From Hydractinia symbiolongicarpus (Eukaryota > Cnidaria > Hydrozoa > Anthoathecata > Hydractiniidae), in assembly GCF_029227915.1 (NCBI RefSeq), contig NC_079878.1, positions 24,269,501 through 24,329,500 of the forward strand: DNA of 60,000 nucleotides, given 5' to 3'. A program made the position numbers and the translations under genes. Below are positions 1 through 11,263 of this stretch, piece by piece. Position 1 is the first letter of the stretch; each line of letters starts with the position of its first letter. The notes below the pieces were generated by a model. The model had not been told where the DNA came from. It did no database searches and was given only the letters and a program-made list of their open reading frames with translations.

Positions 1-49
1 CAGAAACCAACAAAGTGAACAGAAACCCCACAGAAACCAACAAAGTGAA
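1..49. repeat. 19-bp direct repeat at the window edge
   Basis: CAGAAACCAACAAAGTGAA occurs at 1-19 and 31-49, with a partial unit at 20-30 between. It lies inside the end of the LINE endonuclease region and probably arose by local duplication. Confidence 0.7.
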
Positions 50-2690
50 GAATATTTGTTAAGCCTTTGTTCTCTTCACATGGACAAGTCAGTTCTAACA
101 TAATTACAGTTTTGGAAGAACTTGATATTAATAACACGTCTGGGCGTAGTTGTGTTATTGCAATGCATGGTGGAACAACTAAAACGGAATCTAAATCTGA
201 CAGTATTTTCCAATCGGAACCAAGGTAAAGAAAGCCTGGACACTTTGTATTCCTCGTCTTAGATGGTGATTGACCAGCGGGAATGAAATTAATTTTGTTG
301 CACTTGGAAACCTTAAGAGGTTTATATGATACCAAAAACTGTTTTAATGCCTTAACCAAAACAATTAAAACCGAGTCATGACGGTATGTGTATCTACCCT
401 GCATAAGGGAGGTCCTACAGGCACCCAATATGTGAGAGACATTTGAGGATGGTTTCTTGCACAGAATGCAACTTTTGTCTTTCTCAATTCTCCATCTCAC
501 AAGATTGGTTGTAGAGGGAAGGGTCTCGTAGGTTGCCCCTATACAAAAGGAAGTTAGACATTGTGGCAGTGAAAGAATTGTTCTCCAAGGCAAATCATTT
601 TTCACATAAGAGCACCACTTTGTCCAATTGCCTTGCAAATGCAACTGTAAAGCTCTGGCATGGAAATATCATCTTCGTTTTTTTCAATGATATTGGAAAC
701 TAGCTTTCGGTAAGCATAAGTGACTTTTGGTGGTATATTTTTGTGGTCTAAGAGCCCTAAGCCACGTCGACCAGTTTGATGCAAACGTAAAATCTTTTTG
801 AAATTGAGTTGACTATCCGCGGAAAGAACTGCCTCACTAACTTTCCAATTTCAAGCCTTTAAATCTGGAACGCACTTAGACACACAAGGGTCGACAGAAT
901 CTCTTAGTAACAGATGTCCACTGATTTTGGCAGATTTGGGAACAGATGTAAGACTTTTCAGGGGAAGAGGACAAGGATGTCCAGGAATTTAAGGAAATGT
1001 TGGATTTTGAATGATGTAGTTTTAACCATTACCTAATGAAAACAGAAAAACTTTGCTCTAGTTTTGTGATAGCAGATAGAGAAAATTCATAAATTAATAA
1101 TGGCCAGGGGATTCTGGGAATTAACAGATGGTGTAAAAACCAAACCTTATGGACCCCTTTATGAAAGGACCTGTCTATAGCAATACGTTTGTCTTCGGCA
1201 TCATTTAGAAATTCTTGTATTGCAGAAGAATCAGACAAGGATGAGTTTATTGTTCTGCCTAAAAACCTATTTGGATTACAATGAATGGATGGAATTTTTT
1301 CGCTGCCAACTGTAAACGGTGATGGCCTAAACGACATGCCTAACCAATCGAGAGCTGTTGTACACCTGTTTAATAAATTTTGAGTACTTGGAATTGACGT
1401 GGACAATAAGAATATATCATCCATAATAGGTTTTATTGGGGGGTTCGGCTGGGATTTTATTTTTATTACCTTCAGTATCAATAAGGGTTGGGGTAACAAA
1501 CACATATTCAATAATAACGTTTATAGCTGCAAGAAATAGTATAATGGAAAGTGTACAGCAGATAAAAATTCCTGTACAATGTTGATGCCAACTGGAAGAA
1601 GCAGAAGCAGAAAAAGACTTACTGCACAAGCTGTCGTAGTATAGCTGTATGAGCCCTATCCAGGATTCTGGTACACCATAGCGTCTGAAAGCCATAAAAA
1701 TTAGCTTTTGCGGAACTGAAGGGTACGCATTAGCAGTATCAAGCCATATGGCTGAAAGTGAAGAATGTCTTTCCTTCGCATTCTTAAGTGTGGACCAAAC
1801 AAGAGACATGTGTTCCCAAGAGAACAAAAGACATTTTTCCATACAACTTTTTTGAATGAAAGTATTAATGAATTTTTTTTTTTTATAATATGCGATTCTA
1901 ACCGCTGGGAAATCAAACTGAAAAAGATCTTTCCTTCAATATTTAGAAAAGCTATGGGGCGAAAATCCTTTATGTTGGATGGAAAAGGTGTGTTGTTCTT
2001 AGATATGTAAACTTCTGATCAAATTCTCCATTGCACAGGAATAAAAGACTTCTTTAGACAAGCTTGAAAAATGTTAAACAGAAACGATGCTATATGAGGA
2101 CAATTCTTATATACTGTGTAAGAAATTTGGTTCAGCCCAGGAGAAGGAGCATTTCTACGAGAATGTAGGACAGCTTGGAATTCCTTGAACTTCAGCTTGG
2201 AAGAATCGAAATCTGAAACAAGATTTGGTGGTGAAGGCAATCCAGGGAGATCTGAAAGAGGTATATGGCGTGAAAGATCGTTCAAGGTTGAATGTTTGTG
2301 TGAATCCAAGTAGTCCTTGGCAACTTCAAGTTTTATTGAACATTTAGGATCTAAAATATTTTTCCCAGCCTGATAAGGATTTTTAGAGAAAGCCCGGCGT
2401 GCATTCGAGATTTTCCAACGTCTTTTCCTATTCCGCTCACCTCTGCGAAGTAACCTTCACTTGGCCATTATATCATCTAAAAGGTTTTGCATGTTGCTTT
2501 TCTCAGCTGGGTCAGATGTGCTATGAAGAGTTCGGAGTAGATTGTTCTTCTCGTTCACAAAACTAATCCTGCGTAAAGCTGTCCTATTCAAACCTGATAG
2601 GTTGTGCTGGGGAAGTGACATTACACCAAACAGATGAGACGCACACATTTGAAAATCGTTCAAAAACCTTTCGAATCATAATAATTTGGT
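1..2690 (-). pseudogene. RLE-type LINE polyprotein relic (RT, CCHC, RLE), 3' end outside window
   Basis: Non-LTR retrotransposon polyprotein read right to left in several frames. 2663-2457 and 2450-2330 give a basic pre-RT region. 2309-2019 is the RT N-terminus with RRNAPSPGLNQISYTVYK, the usual APGxNxxxYxxYK block. 1842-1500 holds the next RT blocks (WLDTANAYPSVP, then GIFICCTLSIILFL). 1511-1029 is in another frame and carries the catalytic MDD in PIMDDIFLLS near 1420. 784-602 is thumb-like. Near 475-415 is CILC...H...C, a CCHC knuckle. RPDVLL near 150 and ELTCP near 85 are the PD...E core of a restriction-enzyme-like endonuclease. CCHC-RLE downstream of RT places it with R2/NeSL/Hero-type LINEs, not APE LINEs. 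At least one frame change (near 1500) plus stops make it non-functional. Same family as the relic at 49163-51530. Whether a USP follows cannot be seen because the window ends. Confidence 0.85.
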
Positions 2691-3581
2691 TGCGGATCTT
2701 TTGTTTTTTTATTTTTGCGCTCTTTGTTGGGAGCAAATCGTTAAAATAAGTTCTCCAAGAGTAGATAAAAGTTGATTAATTGCAAATCTAAGTTCATTGC
2801 ATTTCTTGAATACAGGAGTCAAAGCAGTCGTCATGTTTTGGAAAAAAATGTTGCTTCACAAAATGATCTAAATTTTCTTTTTTTCATGTCTTTTCATCAC
2901 AACAACTAATTCAAAATAAATTCTTTCCGCAAATTTAATCTATATTGCTCAGCATAATATTACCAGTTTAACTTTATCCAGCCGCCATTTTATTCCTGAT
3001 GATATTTGATGGATAGTTTTAAATGCTTTCCCGTAGGCGATGTAATATGCTCAAAAGCGATCTTACTAGTTCTAAAAAAACTAAAAAAAGAATAAAAACA
3101 TTTCTGTATCTTTCTAAAAAACGCATTATCACCATTCTTCGTCGCTTTCTTAAAAGCGTTTGAAAGTCGTGTTGACCTGGTAAAAAAGAGCGTTGGGAAG
3201 AAAGTTGGTATTAGTACACGATTAATACACAAATTTTGTTTATTGGAATTCTTTGTAAAAAATCATCAAGGCTCAAGATTCAAAATTAAGATAATGTATT
3301 ACGAATAATTCTGAGGTTTGATCATCAGACACCAAATAACAGTTCAAATTAAAATGGATTTTCCCAACATTTATTTACGTAGCTATCACAAAGAAATTCT
3401 TTTGAGGCTCGAAATAAGACGATGTTCTAAGAATCCACAAGGCTTAAACAAAAAAGTATGATTATTAGAAAAAGTGTGTACATATTTGTCTCGATAATTC
3501 AATTCATCTCAATTTTTATACAGGGGAATGCATTTGCAAAATATAACAGAAGAATAATGATTTATATATTTTCTTTAACAG
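2691..3581. other. AT-rich stretch without recognisable gene
   Basis: No family-like coding sequence on either strand. The short frames at 3232-2990 (-) and 3458-3730 (+) show no motif. The right end is a good intron 3' end (pyrimidine-rich tract, AG at 3580-3581) for the RING gene that follows, so part of this stretch may be its intron or leader. Confidence 0.5.
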
Positions 3582-4093
3582 GCATCGCTTTTTGGAAAGT
3601 TGGCTCGAGAAAGTTGTATATTGTGCCGAAACAGGAAATATTGTCAGATGATGCATCTTTGCGCAAAATCGAAAAACCCGGAGGACAGCGAATTACTCCA
3701 AGAAATGAAAAAAATTCGGTAATCTGTTGACAAAATATTGAGAAGGCATAATTGGACATTGAATTTTTATATACCTTGAATGAAAGTTTTTCTTGCTGTG
3801 TATGCAAGGTTTTACCGCCTAATTTGCCTCTAATCGCATGCCGGGCATGTTCTTTGTTTCTAGGCTGTGGCCCCTGCTTTGATGCCTGGTATAGCGGAAA
3901 CTTAAGCAAAAAGTGCCCTAAATGCAGAGAGCTAAGAGGCTTAAGTTCCGCCTTCATCATGAAAGGTTTAGATGAATTCTTGGAGAAATCACGAAACCTT
4001 TTTCCAGACGTCCCCGGAGAACAATATGAGGTGATATCAGCGGAAAACGATGACGATGATGATGATGACGGCGGCTTTCCCGAGATTTTGTAA
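3582..4093 (+). CDS. RING-type zinc-finger protein, 3' exon(s), possibly frame-broken
   Basis: 3582-3720, after a strong acceptor, encodes SCILCRNRKYC, a Cys-pair region. A second frame from about 3752 to the TAA at 4091-4093 encodes a RING-like finger: CCVC, IACRAC, GCGPC, then a Trp and CPKC. An Asp-rich tail ends GGFPEIL. The two segments are in different frames with no plausible intron between 3720 and 3750, so there is either a frameshift or an unseen short join. RING fingers usually recruit E2 enzymes for ubiquitin transfer, but no substrate domain is visible, so the role is inference. It lies tail-to-tail with the DDE integrase at 4186-5370, which suggests a cargo gene of a mobile element rather than a host gene. 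The upstream exons were not found. RING call about 0.7, intactness doubtful. Confidence 0.6.
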
Positions 4094-4098
4094 ATAAA
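4093..4098 (+). promoter_or_regulatory. AATAAA polyadenylation signal of the RING gene
   Basis: AATAAA overlaps the last base of the TAA stop at 4091-4093. Such tight stop/poly(A) packing is typical of compact mobile-element genes. Confidence 0.5.
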
Positions 4099-4185
4099 GA
4101 AACAATTTTTGTTTAATATTATAAAATTTTTATTATTTTTTCCCTCCAAATACGTTTACGTTTTTTAATTTTTTTCCAGTTATTT

Positions 4186-5370
4186 GGACGCTTCGTCTGT
4201 TTTAAAAAGATTATGCGAGTCAAGTTGAAATATTTTGTTGTTAGATTTGTAGAGATTTATCAGAATTCCTTTTCCTACAAAAATTTTTTATTATATTCAC
4301 AGATGTTTTGTACGTCAAAACAAAGAAAAGTGTCTTGAATACAAACCTGATATATTTTTATTATTCCACGCTTTAACAAAAATGTCCACACCAACTTGGG
4401 ACACACGGCATGTAATCCAAGAAACAGCAAACTTTGTTGTTTTATCTCTCATATCTATCAATTCTTTGTTTACAATGTTGTTCAGCGCGAATTTCAAAGG
4501 GTAGTTAACTCGACCATTTACTTCGAATATGATTGTGCTGTTCTAAAAAAAATTGCTTTCATAAAACACTAGCCATTCACCGTCCATTATACATTATTCA
4601 CAGTAAGGCAAGTTTTACTTACATCAGTCGGTTTTGTTCTTTTAAAAGGTTAGATCGATGCATTCGTTCTGAATGCGCTAAGGTGTTCTTGCACATGACA
4701 GATAAGTTTAAATTCTCCACCACCGTCGATACGAATCTGATTCCACATTTCATACTTCCAAACAATAGACCTAGACGGTAATAAAACTCATACTACAATT
4801 TCTTTTACTTTACCATTTAACTTGCAATTTGTGTGTTGCAACTTACTGAAAAATATTTTCATATATCCAGGCGTTATTTTTTACAGGCATAGTCGTGTTT
4901 CCCGTGATCATGCCGGAGTATCCATCACGAGCCGTACATAGCTAATTGTTCATTTTCATCTATATCGACTTTGTGCCCAAAATAAAGAGAACGATAACAT
5001 TGTGGATTCAGAGCACGTCCTAAGCTTCACTTCTTCTTTAATGTGCAACTGGGTTTAATTCTTTTAACGATTTTCCAACTTTTACCTCCCCAACTTTAAT
5101 GCCTTCGCTTCTAAGCAATCCATTCATCATTTTTCTACCGTATGAAGGACCAACCTAAAAAGATTATAGTTAACTAATTATAAAAGTTTGATTTTAATTT
5201 GATTTTAGGTTACAATGTCGCAAAATTACACTACCTTTGCAACACCAGCAGAAACAGCGGCATCTAAATTATTTTCGTTGAGCAACTTTGATTTATTAAC
5301 TTCTTTCACACAATAAAAACGACAAACTAAAAATCGTTCAAATAAGCTTCTTACGCCAGGATTTTGAGGT
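4186..5370 (-). pseudogene. Intron-containing DDE (rve/IS3EU-like) integrase
   Basis: Four exons with GT-AG borders on the minus strand. A: about 5370-5235 (donor GTAGTG). B: 5154-4847 (donor GTAAGT) with VGPSYGRKMMNGLL, HKVDIDENEQLAMYG and RDGYSG. C: 4770-4623 (donor GTAAGT) with WNQIRIDGGGEFKLICHVQE. D: 4542 to about 4315 with VNGRVNYPLKFALNN and VKAWNN. DGYSG and DGGGE supply the first two acidic residues of an rve core. The Glu in IFEVNGRVNYP at the start of exon D is the best third candidate. From memory this is the animal integrase-core family with a VDxNEKLxMYG...DGYS signature. Lesions: stops in exon B near 5030-5000 and a frame change in exon C near 4660. It converges on the RING gene with under 100-230 bp between stop codons. 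Integrase call 0.75, exact superfamily 0.4. Confidence 0.7.
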
Positions 5371-5459
5371 TGAAGTAAGTCAGATCAGGAGGGGATAGTT
5401 TTGTGAACTTGCCTATTTTTACCTTGCCTTTTCGCTTTCCTTGACTTCCCAGTCCTCAC

Positions 5460-6300
5460 CATCAAATTAGTATTATTAGTCGGGAAATCACAAAAACATA
5501 TTAAAATTTCATTGGCTGTTAAGACTAAGATGTGACCACTTTGACATACATTTTAGTATAGGTTTTTCCCTAAACAACTGTATAAGAAAACCAAATACCG
5601 GATGCTATTCTAGCTTAATTTAACATTTTGTAGTATTTTCTGATAAAATGTGTCGCCAATCAAACAAATCAAACTGCGCTTTTGTGAAAAAAGTCCCATT
5701 TAAGGTAAAAATTTTGTAAGTAAAAATTATCCGTAATTGGTGTGAAAAAAATTTGATACATTTTGGTTATACATATACATACATATACAAGGTACAGATG
5801 AGTTAAGTAAGACAAATCAAGTTTTCTCTTTGGTCAGAATACTGACCGCTCTTTTTGATTGGTTAATCTATTGTTCTTTGCTCACTTGGTCAATATCGGG
5901 ATATCCTTTGTTTTGAGCGCGTATAACTTCACTCACTTAAACAAATATAAGATTCCTAAATTAATTAAGAGAGTAAGACGTGACCACGTCGATTTGTGCT
6001 CATTGGTTTATCGGGACATTTATATTAAAAAACAAAATTTGAACGTTCTTGAAAAGCATAGTAAACTAGACTTTACTGTAAACTTCTGGGTATAAGTCGC
6101 AACTGTAAAATTATGTATCAATTTATGCCCTGTTGGTCTAGAGTTGTGACATTCTTACTAATGAGAAATTCCTCAATCAAATTCTGGGCAGGGCTAGGGA
6201 AAACATAACTATCTTGTCAGTACAACAACCAGGTAATCATGGGCATATGATATAGCTATATTAAGAGTAAAAGGTAATCTTTAAATCGTAGAGGGAAGAA
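5460..6300. other. AT-rich stretch without recognisable gene
   Basis: Nothing above background on either strand. The frame at 5859-6095 has no recognisable domain. Confidence 0.5.
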
Positions 6301-6305
6301 TTTCC

Positions 6306-6600
6306 TTGTCTTGCAAGAACTTACCGTGCCTTTGCCTACGTTTCCTATGCCTTTTCTGGTACCTGCCTTCTGTGCCTCCCATGCCTTACTTACCCCTGCT
6401 TTGCTGTTTCCTCTTCCTGTTTCTTTGCCATGCCCTCACCTCGCCGTGCTTAATAACACCCTTGACCTCCCCAAGCCTTTCCTGGTGCTTGCCTACTACG
6501 CCCTCGCCTGTGCCTCCCATATCTTGCTCAACTCTACCTCTCTGACTCCACTTCCTGTTTCTTTGCCCACCTTTCCGTGCCCTTGCTGTGCTTAACGCTT
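6306..6600 (+). repeat. Pyrimidine-rich low-complexity block
   Basis: About 300 bp biased to C and T on the plus strand, with irregular recurrences of CCTTGCC, TGCCTCCCATGCC and CCTTTCCTGG. It contrasts with the AT-rich flanks. Two overlapping plus frames stay open only because of composition. It looks like a degenerate minisatellite. Confidence 0.6.
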
Positions 6601-6931
6601 TTGCCTTGGCAACCTCTCTGCAACTCTTTCTCTATATTCTTGATTACCTTTTCCACAAGGCAAATTTAGAGTCAAAATGCAACTTCATCATTTATTACAA
6701 AAGGAATTTCTAACTGCGCAAATTAACATCTCTTTCATCTTTTTTAGATTTGTTTTTATTATAACCGTGACATAATCGCGACTAACTTATTTTTAGCGCC
6801 TTTCTGTTTATAAGCACATCAAAATTACATGTTTGTGTTTCTAACATGCTTTTTCTACTTGAATATAATTTCTATTTCATATCTTTAGAATAATATTCAA
6901 TTACAAAAATTAAAAGGCGGATATCCGTAGA

Positions 6932-8589
6932 TGCTGCTATCGCAAACATTCGTTGAAGACTCGAAAAAAGAATTAGATTATGACGATGACGATGGTGATG
7001 TTGATTGTTTTCAAGGTTATGATTATTTCCACACGCAGCTACATAGCTAGTGTATGGAAATGCTATAAATTTAGTTTGTTAAAATGTTGAAACAATAAAT
7101 AATTCTTTTAGATGAAGAAGTTTCTGATGTCGAAGAGGAAAATATTGACCAAACCCACGATAACGGTGAAGAAATTGTAGGTCACAACAGTGACGGTGAC
7201 AACGGTGAAGTGGTTTACATCTGGACTAGCCATTCTTAACATCATTTTACCAACCAGCCGACCAAAAATCTACAAGAGCGACAAAGGCGTGCGGACATTT
7301 TGCATGGGAAACCGGGACCAACAGCGAAATCAAAGAACACAGCTACACCCGTTGATGCATTTGACATGTATTTCACAAATGACATGATAGACGTAATAAT
7401 AAAAAGTACAAATGAGAAAATTGACACAATAATTTTTAGCACATCAGAAGAAACAAAAAAAACATGTACTTTTGTGAAAATAAACAACACCGTTAGAAAT
7501 CCGTGCGTTTATTGGATTGATGTTATATCGTGGTTTTTATAAACTCAATACTTTCACTGTGAGGAAACTTTTTTCAGATAGATATGGACCTCTAATATTT
7601 AGTGCAACTATGTCACAACAGATTTTATTTTCTGATCGCAAACCTGACATTTGACGACGAAAGCACTCGTGGCGATCAATGGAAATACGACTTACTTTTT
7701 AAATTGATAAACGCACCTAGATACGCGTATACTTACATCACCGCACCATATGCTGGAAAGCCTGAGAAAGAGGGAGGAAAATTTTACTTTCCTGGAACAG
7801 AAACCATAACAAAACATCTTGTTTCGACATTGCATAGAAATCAACCCCTCGATGGTCGAAACATATCATTTGATCACCTCTACACTTCCTTCTCACTCGC
7901 AACGTACACTAATGGCTAATAGGAATGGTATACCAGCTGACTTGAAGAAGGTTGACCACAGAGAGGCACTTTTAACTGAATTTTATAGGGGAAAAGAAGG
8001 AGATCTTGTTTGGCTACGAAGAAAAATAAAAATGTTCTCATGCTTTCGACATTCTAGGTACAAAGCGGCACTTTATAAACTGTATGATTTCACCAAAGGC
8101 GGGACTGATATTGTAGAACAACGGATGGGCTTTTACGCATGCAAGGTGAAACTTCGTAAGTGGTCCATGGTTGCATTTGCCTATATTCTAGACATGGCTC
8201 GGGTGAATTCATCGACTTTGTACGCATTGAGCAAAGAACTGTGTCCGCTGAAGAAAAATTCTTTCAAATATGGCATAAATGTTGCATTTGATCTTGTGAA
8301 ACCATTTCTACAACAAAGAAATCAAGCGAGGTTATTACCAGTGATAAAGACGAAGATAACGATAACACTTACAACCACGAAAGCTGATACAGATCACGAA
8401 AACTTTGCCACCAATCATGATAACCAGAATATTTACCCTGCATCAATTAAAAAAAGGAGGCGATGCAAAATGTGTAACAATAATCTCAAAACCTGTGAAA
8501 GTCAGAATTTGATATGCGGTGTATACTTATCAGATGTGAGGAATTCATGTATGTCGAAATCACTCCACCAACAAGTGCAACAATTGTAA
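6932..8589 (+). pseudogene. piggyBac-type transposase relic
   Basis: An acidic first exon starts at ATG 6932 (DYDDDDGDVD) and probably splices near 7014 to 7112, where a second acidic stretch continues. 7287-7545 encodes HGKPGPTAKSKN and FDMYFTNDMIDVI, the DDE_Tnp_1_7 N-terminus. 7602-7700 gives NRFYFLIANLTFDDESTR, 7735-7919 the TAPYAGKPEKEG to ISFDHLYTSFSLA catalytic block, and 7920-8589 another frame with ANRNGIPADLKK, YDFTKGGTDIVEQRMG (third Asp region) and LDMARVNSS. A C-terminal Cys cluster (RCKMC...C) matches the usual piggyBac zinc finger. The frame changes at 7545-7600 and 7900-7920, and there is a stop after TSHS near 7240, so it is dead. Flanking TTAA and inverted ends were not identified. 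It is a different lineage from the 51.6-54.6 kb element. Confidence 0.85.
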
Positions 8590-9825
8590 TGACATTTAAA
8601 AAACTTGTATATACCTTTTTTTTCGATAATTTTTTTTCAAGATTTTGTTGATATTTTGAAAGCTCAAAAACGTATTGTACATAGTTACACAACTTCTTTC
8701 TGTTTTGTAATTGATTCCTCAATATAATGTTAGGTATAATATAAAAGAAAAATGAACTAAAAATATTTTTATTATAATATTTGTCAATTTGAACCGATAG
8801 TAATTTTTACAAATTACGCTTGGTAATTTTTTGTGTTAATAGGTAGATTTATGTTGGAGGCATTATTACTGTGATTTTTATACTCCATACATTCCATTTA
8901 GGGTAACTTACTTCGAAAAAAAATTTGAGATCATAAGGACTTATCTTTCTCTTTTTCAGGGCTCGTACAGATCTGTACGATCCGGCCATTAAGGGCTAAT
9001 CTGACCCGGGTAAAATAGGATTAACCAAGAGAATTTTCCGCTGTACACGCATGGTGAGATTGTTTTACGCAGTGGAAAATACTTGTCAAGACAAAATATT
9101 TGGAAGGGCTAGCTTTGATGTGACCGTCCTAGTAAGGAGAGGTTTGTTTTCAAATCTAATTTTATCTTTTTCACATTTTTTTGGTTTAGCTTTTTCAATT
9201 TAGGATTGTTTAGAAAACTAATGTAATATTTTCTCTCATAAGAACCACGCATCCGTAGCTATTTCGTGAGAGAAGAAACAAAAAGGTATATACAACGCAC
9301 CAATTTTTTCAATTGCTAATTGTAAAGAAAAATGGAGAAAGTAAAATTAAACTGTCAGAGTTCTTGCTGCAAAACAAGTGTCACGTCATATATACGAAAT
9401 TTTAACTATTTTTACTGCATATGTTCATCCATTTATGACACGACGTTAGCTTAAGATCAGGGGAAGAGTAAGTGGTGGCATGAAACTGAAGACAAACCTC
9501 AGAACAATAGACAGACATAGATATGCAAATTTTACGATCCAATTCTTGAATCTTACAATTTGAGATCAGAAGAAGAGCACACAAAAAGGTAATAGAACTT
9601 GACAGGGCTTCTCTAAAGAAAAAAAATTTAGAAAAAGCAATTACTGGTACGAATATATAAATAATTTAAAACACACTTTTTAGCAAATATCAAGCATAAA
9701 AAATTACGAAGAGTATCAAAAAAATTTCAACAACACCACTACCTATAGCGTGTTCCAGCGGAATATTACGTAATGTTACATCCGCCATTATGTACGGATA
9801 GCTACCCACCGTTTGCAAATAAAAA
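8590..9825. other. Intergenic stretch without recognisable gene
   Basis: AT-rich with slightly GC-richer text at 8955-9150 (TCCGGCCATTAAGGGC). No domain was recognised on either strand. The left part may be the non-coding tail of the piggyBac element and the right part the 5' end of the ISL2EU-like element. Confidence 0.5.
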
Positions 9826-11250
9826 TGGTGAATTCTTGTGGTATTGTTGGCTGCAACAACAACCAAAACAACTGTTCCTATGGTTTTAACAGGTTACCAA
9901 ATTAAGGGCAACCTCAGAGGAACAGAATAGACTTTCTACGGAAAAAAAGAAGAAGATGGTTGGCCAGTATACGTCGTAGTGATTCGAGTATTGCACAATT
10001 AGCTTAGGTCTGTGGCTGCAGTTTCATTAATATACAACCAATTAAACTGTTTAAAACAACTAATTGCGACTGCGTACCTACTTTGAACCTGGGCATTGTG
10101 ATATTAAAGCGCAAATAAAGCGAGATTTAAACGTGTCAAAACAAACAAACTGAAGAACAATTTTTAAAAAGTGCCGAGACACAGAAAAAAAAAGCGCAAG
10201 GTTTCTGAGGAAGAAATTGGTTACTAACTACCTTAGTGGTTGGGTAAAAATAAAAAAATAATTTACAAAGAGGTGGCAAGCCACCGCAATGATGAACTCA
10301 ACCTGTTAGGTCTTTGGAAATAAGCTAGAGGTTGTACTCCTCTAGAGAACATGCCTCTAAAAGCACAATTTGACAATACAGAACTGTTCAATCTGGTTTA
10401 TTTTTTCTCTATGCGAAGACTCTAGCACTAGCACGCAAAAAATCTCTTATTACAAGAAATCGAAGTATTGAAAACTTTATATGGACAATAGTTCTTACAA
10501 GCAAAATTACATAACAATTCGTTTTTCAAGGACGATGATGATAAAGTTTTGCACCACACAGGACTGTCAAGTTACGATACCTTGCCGACACTGTATGAAT
10601 TTTTTAAAAATGATTTAAATGTACAACACTTTAAAAATCTGAGCAGCCTCTCTGATGTTTTGTAACGGTAAGACTTGGCATTGCCACTTTGGACGTAATA
10701 AACTGTTTTAAGAACATTTCTGGATTGCTTAGATGTCCTGTACATTGAATTATATTCACTAGTTTATAGGCCAGAACAACCAGAATTACAAATATCAATG
10801 CCAATGTGTTTTGAACTTCTTATTGACCGTCCTAGTGGTCATCTTAAGACTTCAAAAGTACTATAACGTATTTGATAGCCATAACCCCACAGGAAAACTA
10901 TTTCCTTCATTTGGGGCCGGCGAACAACTGATAAATTATATCACTGAACATTCTGGATTTTTATGAAAATTATCCAGCAGTGATACAGTAATGGCAGATC
11001 GAGGCATTCACATAACTAAAACTATATGCTGTTACGTTGCCAAGCTTAAAATACCAGCTTTTACTAGAAGAAAGACTTAACTAAGTGCATTAGAAGTTGA
11101 AAATACACGAACAATAGCGAATGTACGAATTAATTTTGAAAGAGTTATTGGCTCCCTATATCAAAAGTACAGCATATGAAATAACACTACTCCTATTGAT
11201 TTTTTATTAACCAAAGAAAATAAAAATTTAACAGGCATGGATAAAATGGT
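9826..11250 (+). pseudogene. THAP-DDE transposase relic of an ISL2EU-type element
   Basis: ATG at 9826 opens MVNSCGIVGCNNNQN followed by FNRLP and WLASIRR, the start of a THAP C2CH zinc finger. After heavy decay, 10530-10670 encodes VLHHTGLSSYDTLPTLYEFF, then 10820-10850 CFELLIDRPSG (first acidic position), 10985-11065 DTVMADRGIHIT (second Asp) and 11090-11170 [19 protein letters not shown] (Glu). That order is the DDE_Tnp_4 transposase pattern with an N-terminal THAP DNA-binding domain. Many stops and frame changes. It is tail-to-tail with the YqaJ/PHD gene at 11264-12520. ISL2EU elements are known to pair such a transposase with a YqaJ nuclease, so the two are read as one element. A 113-bp repeat module (10258-10370) is inserted within it. 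Confidence 0.75.
10258..10370. repeat. 113-bp repeat module, copy 1, with strong hairpin
   Basis: Closely matches 37797-37912 and 48039-48146. It contains a perfect hairpin GGTGGC-AA-GCCACC and a second arm pair around CTCTAGAG. The other copies sit at the 3' ends of minus-strand USP/LINE relics, so this is probably a stray 3' fragment of that family inserted into the THAP-DDE relic. Confidence 0.8.
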
Positions 11251-11263
11251 TTATGTGTGTTGT

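Noticed and set aside
3562-4149. 195-residue minus-strand frame with a Ser run
   Set aside because: Antisense shadow of the RING finger and its Asp run.
6306-6595. Two overlapping Pro/Leu/Cys-rich frames
   Set aside because: Open only because of the pyrimidine-rich low-complexity block.
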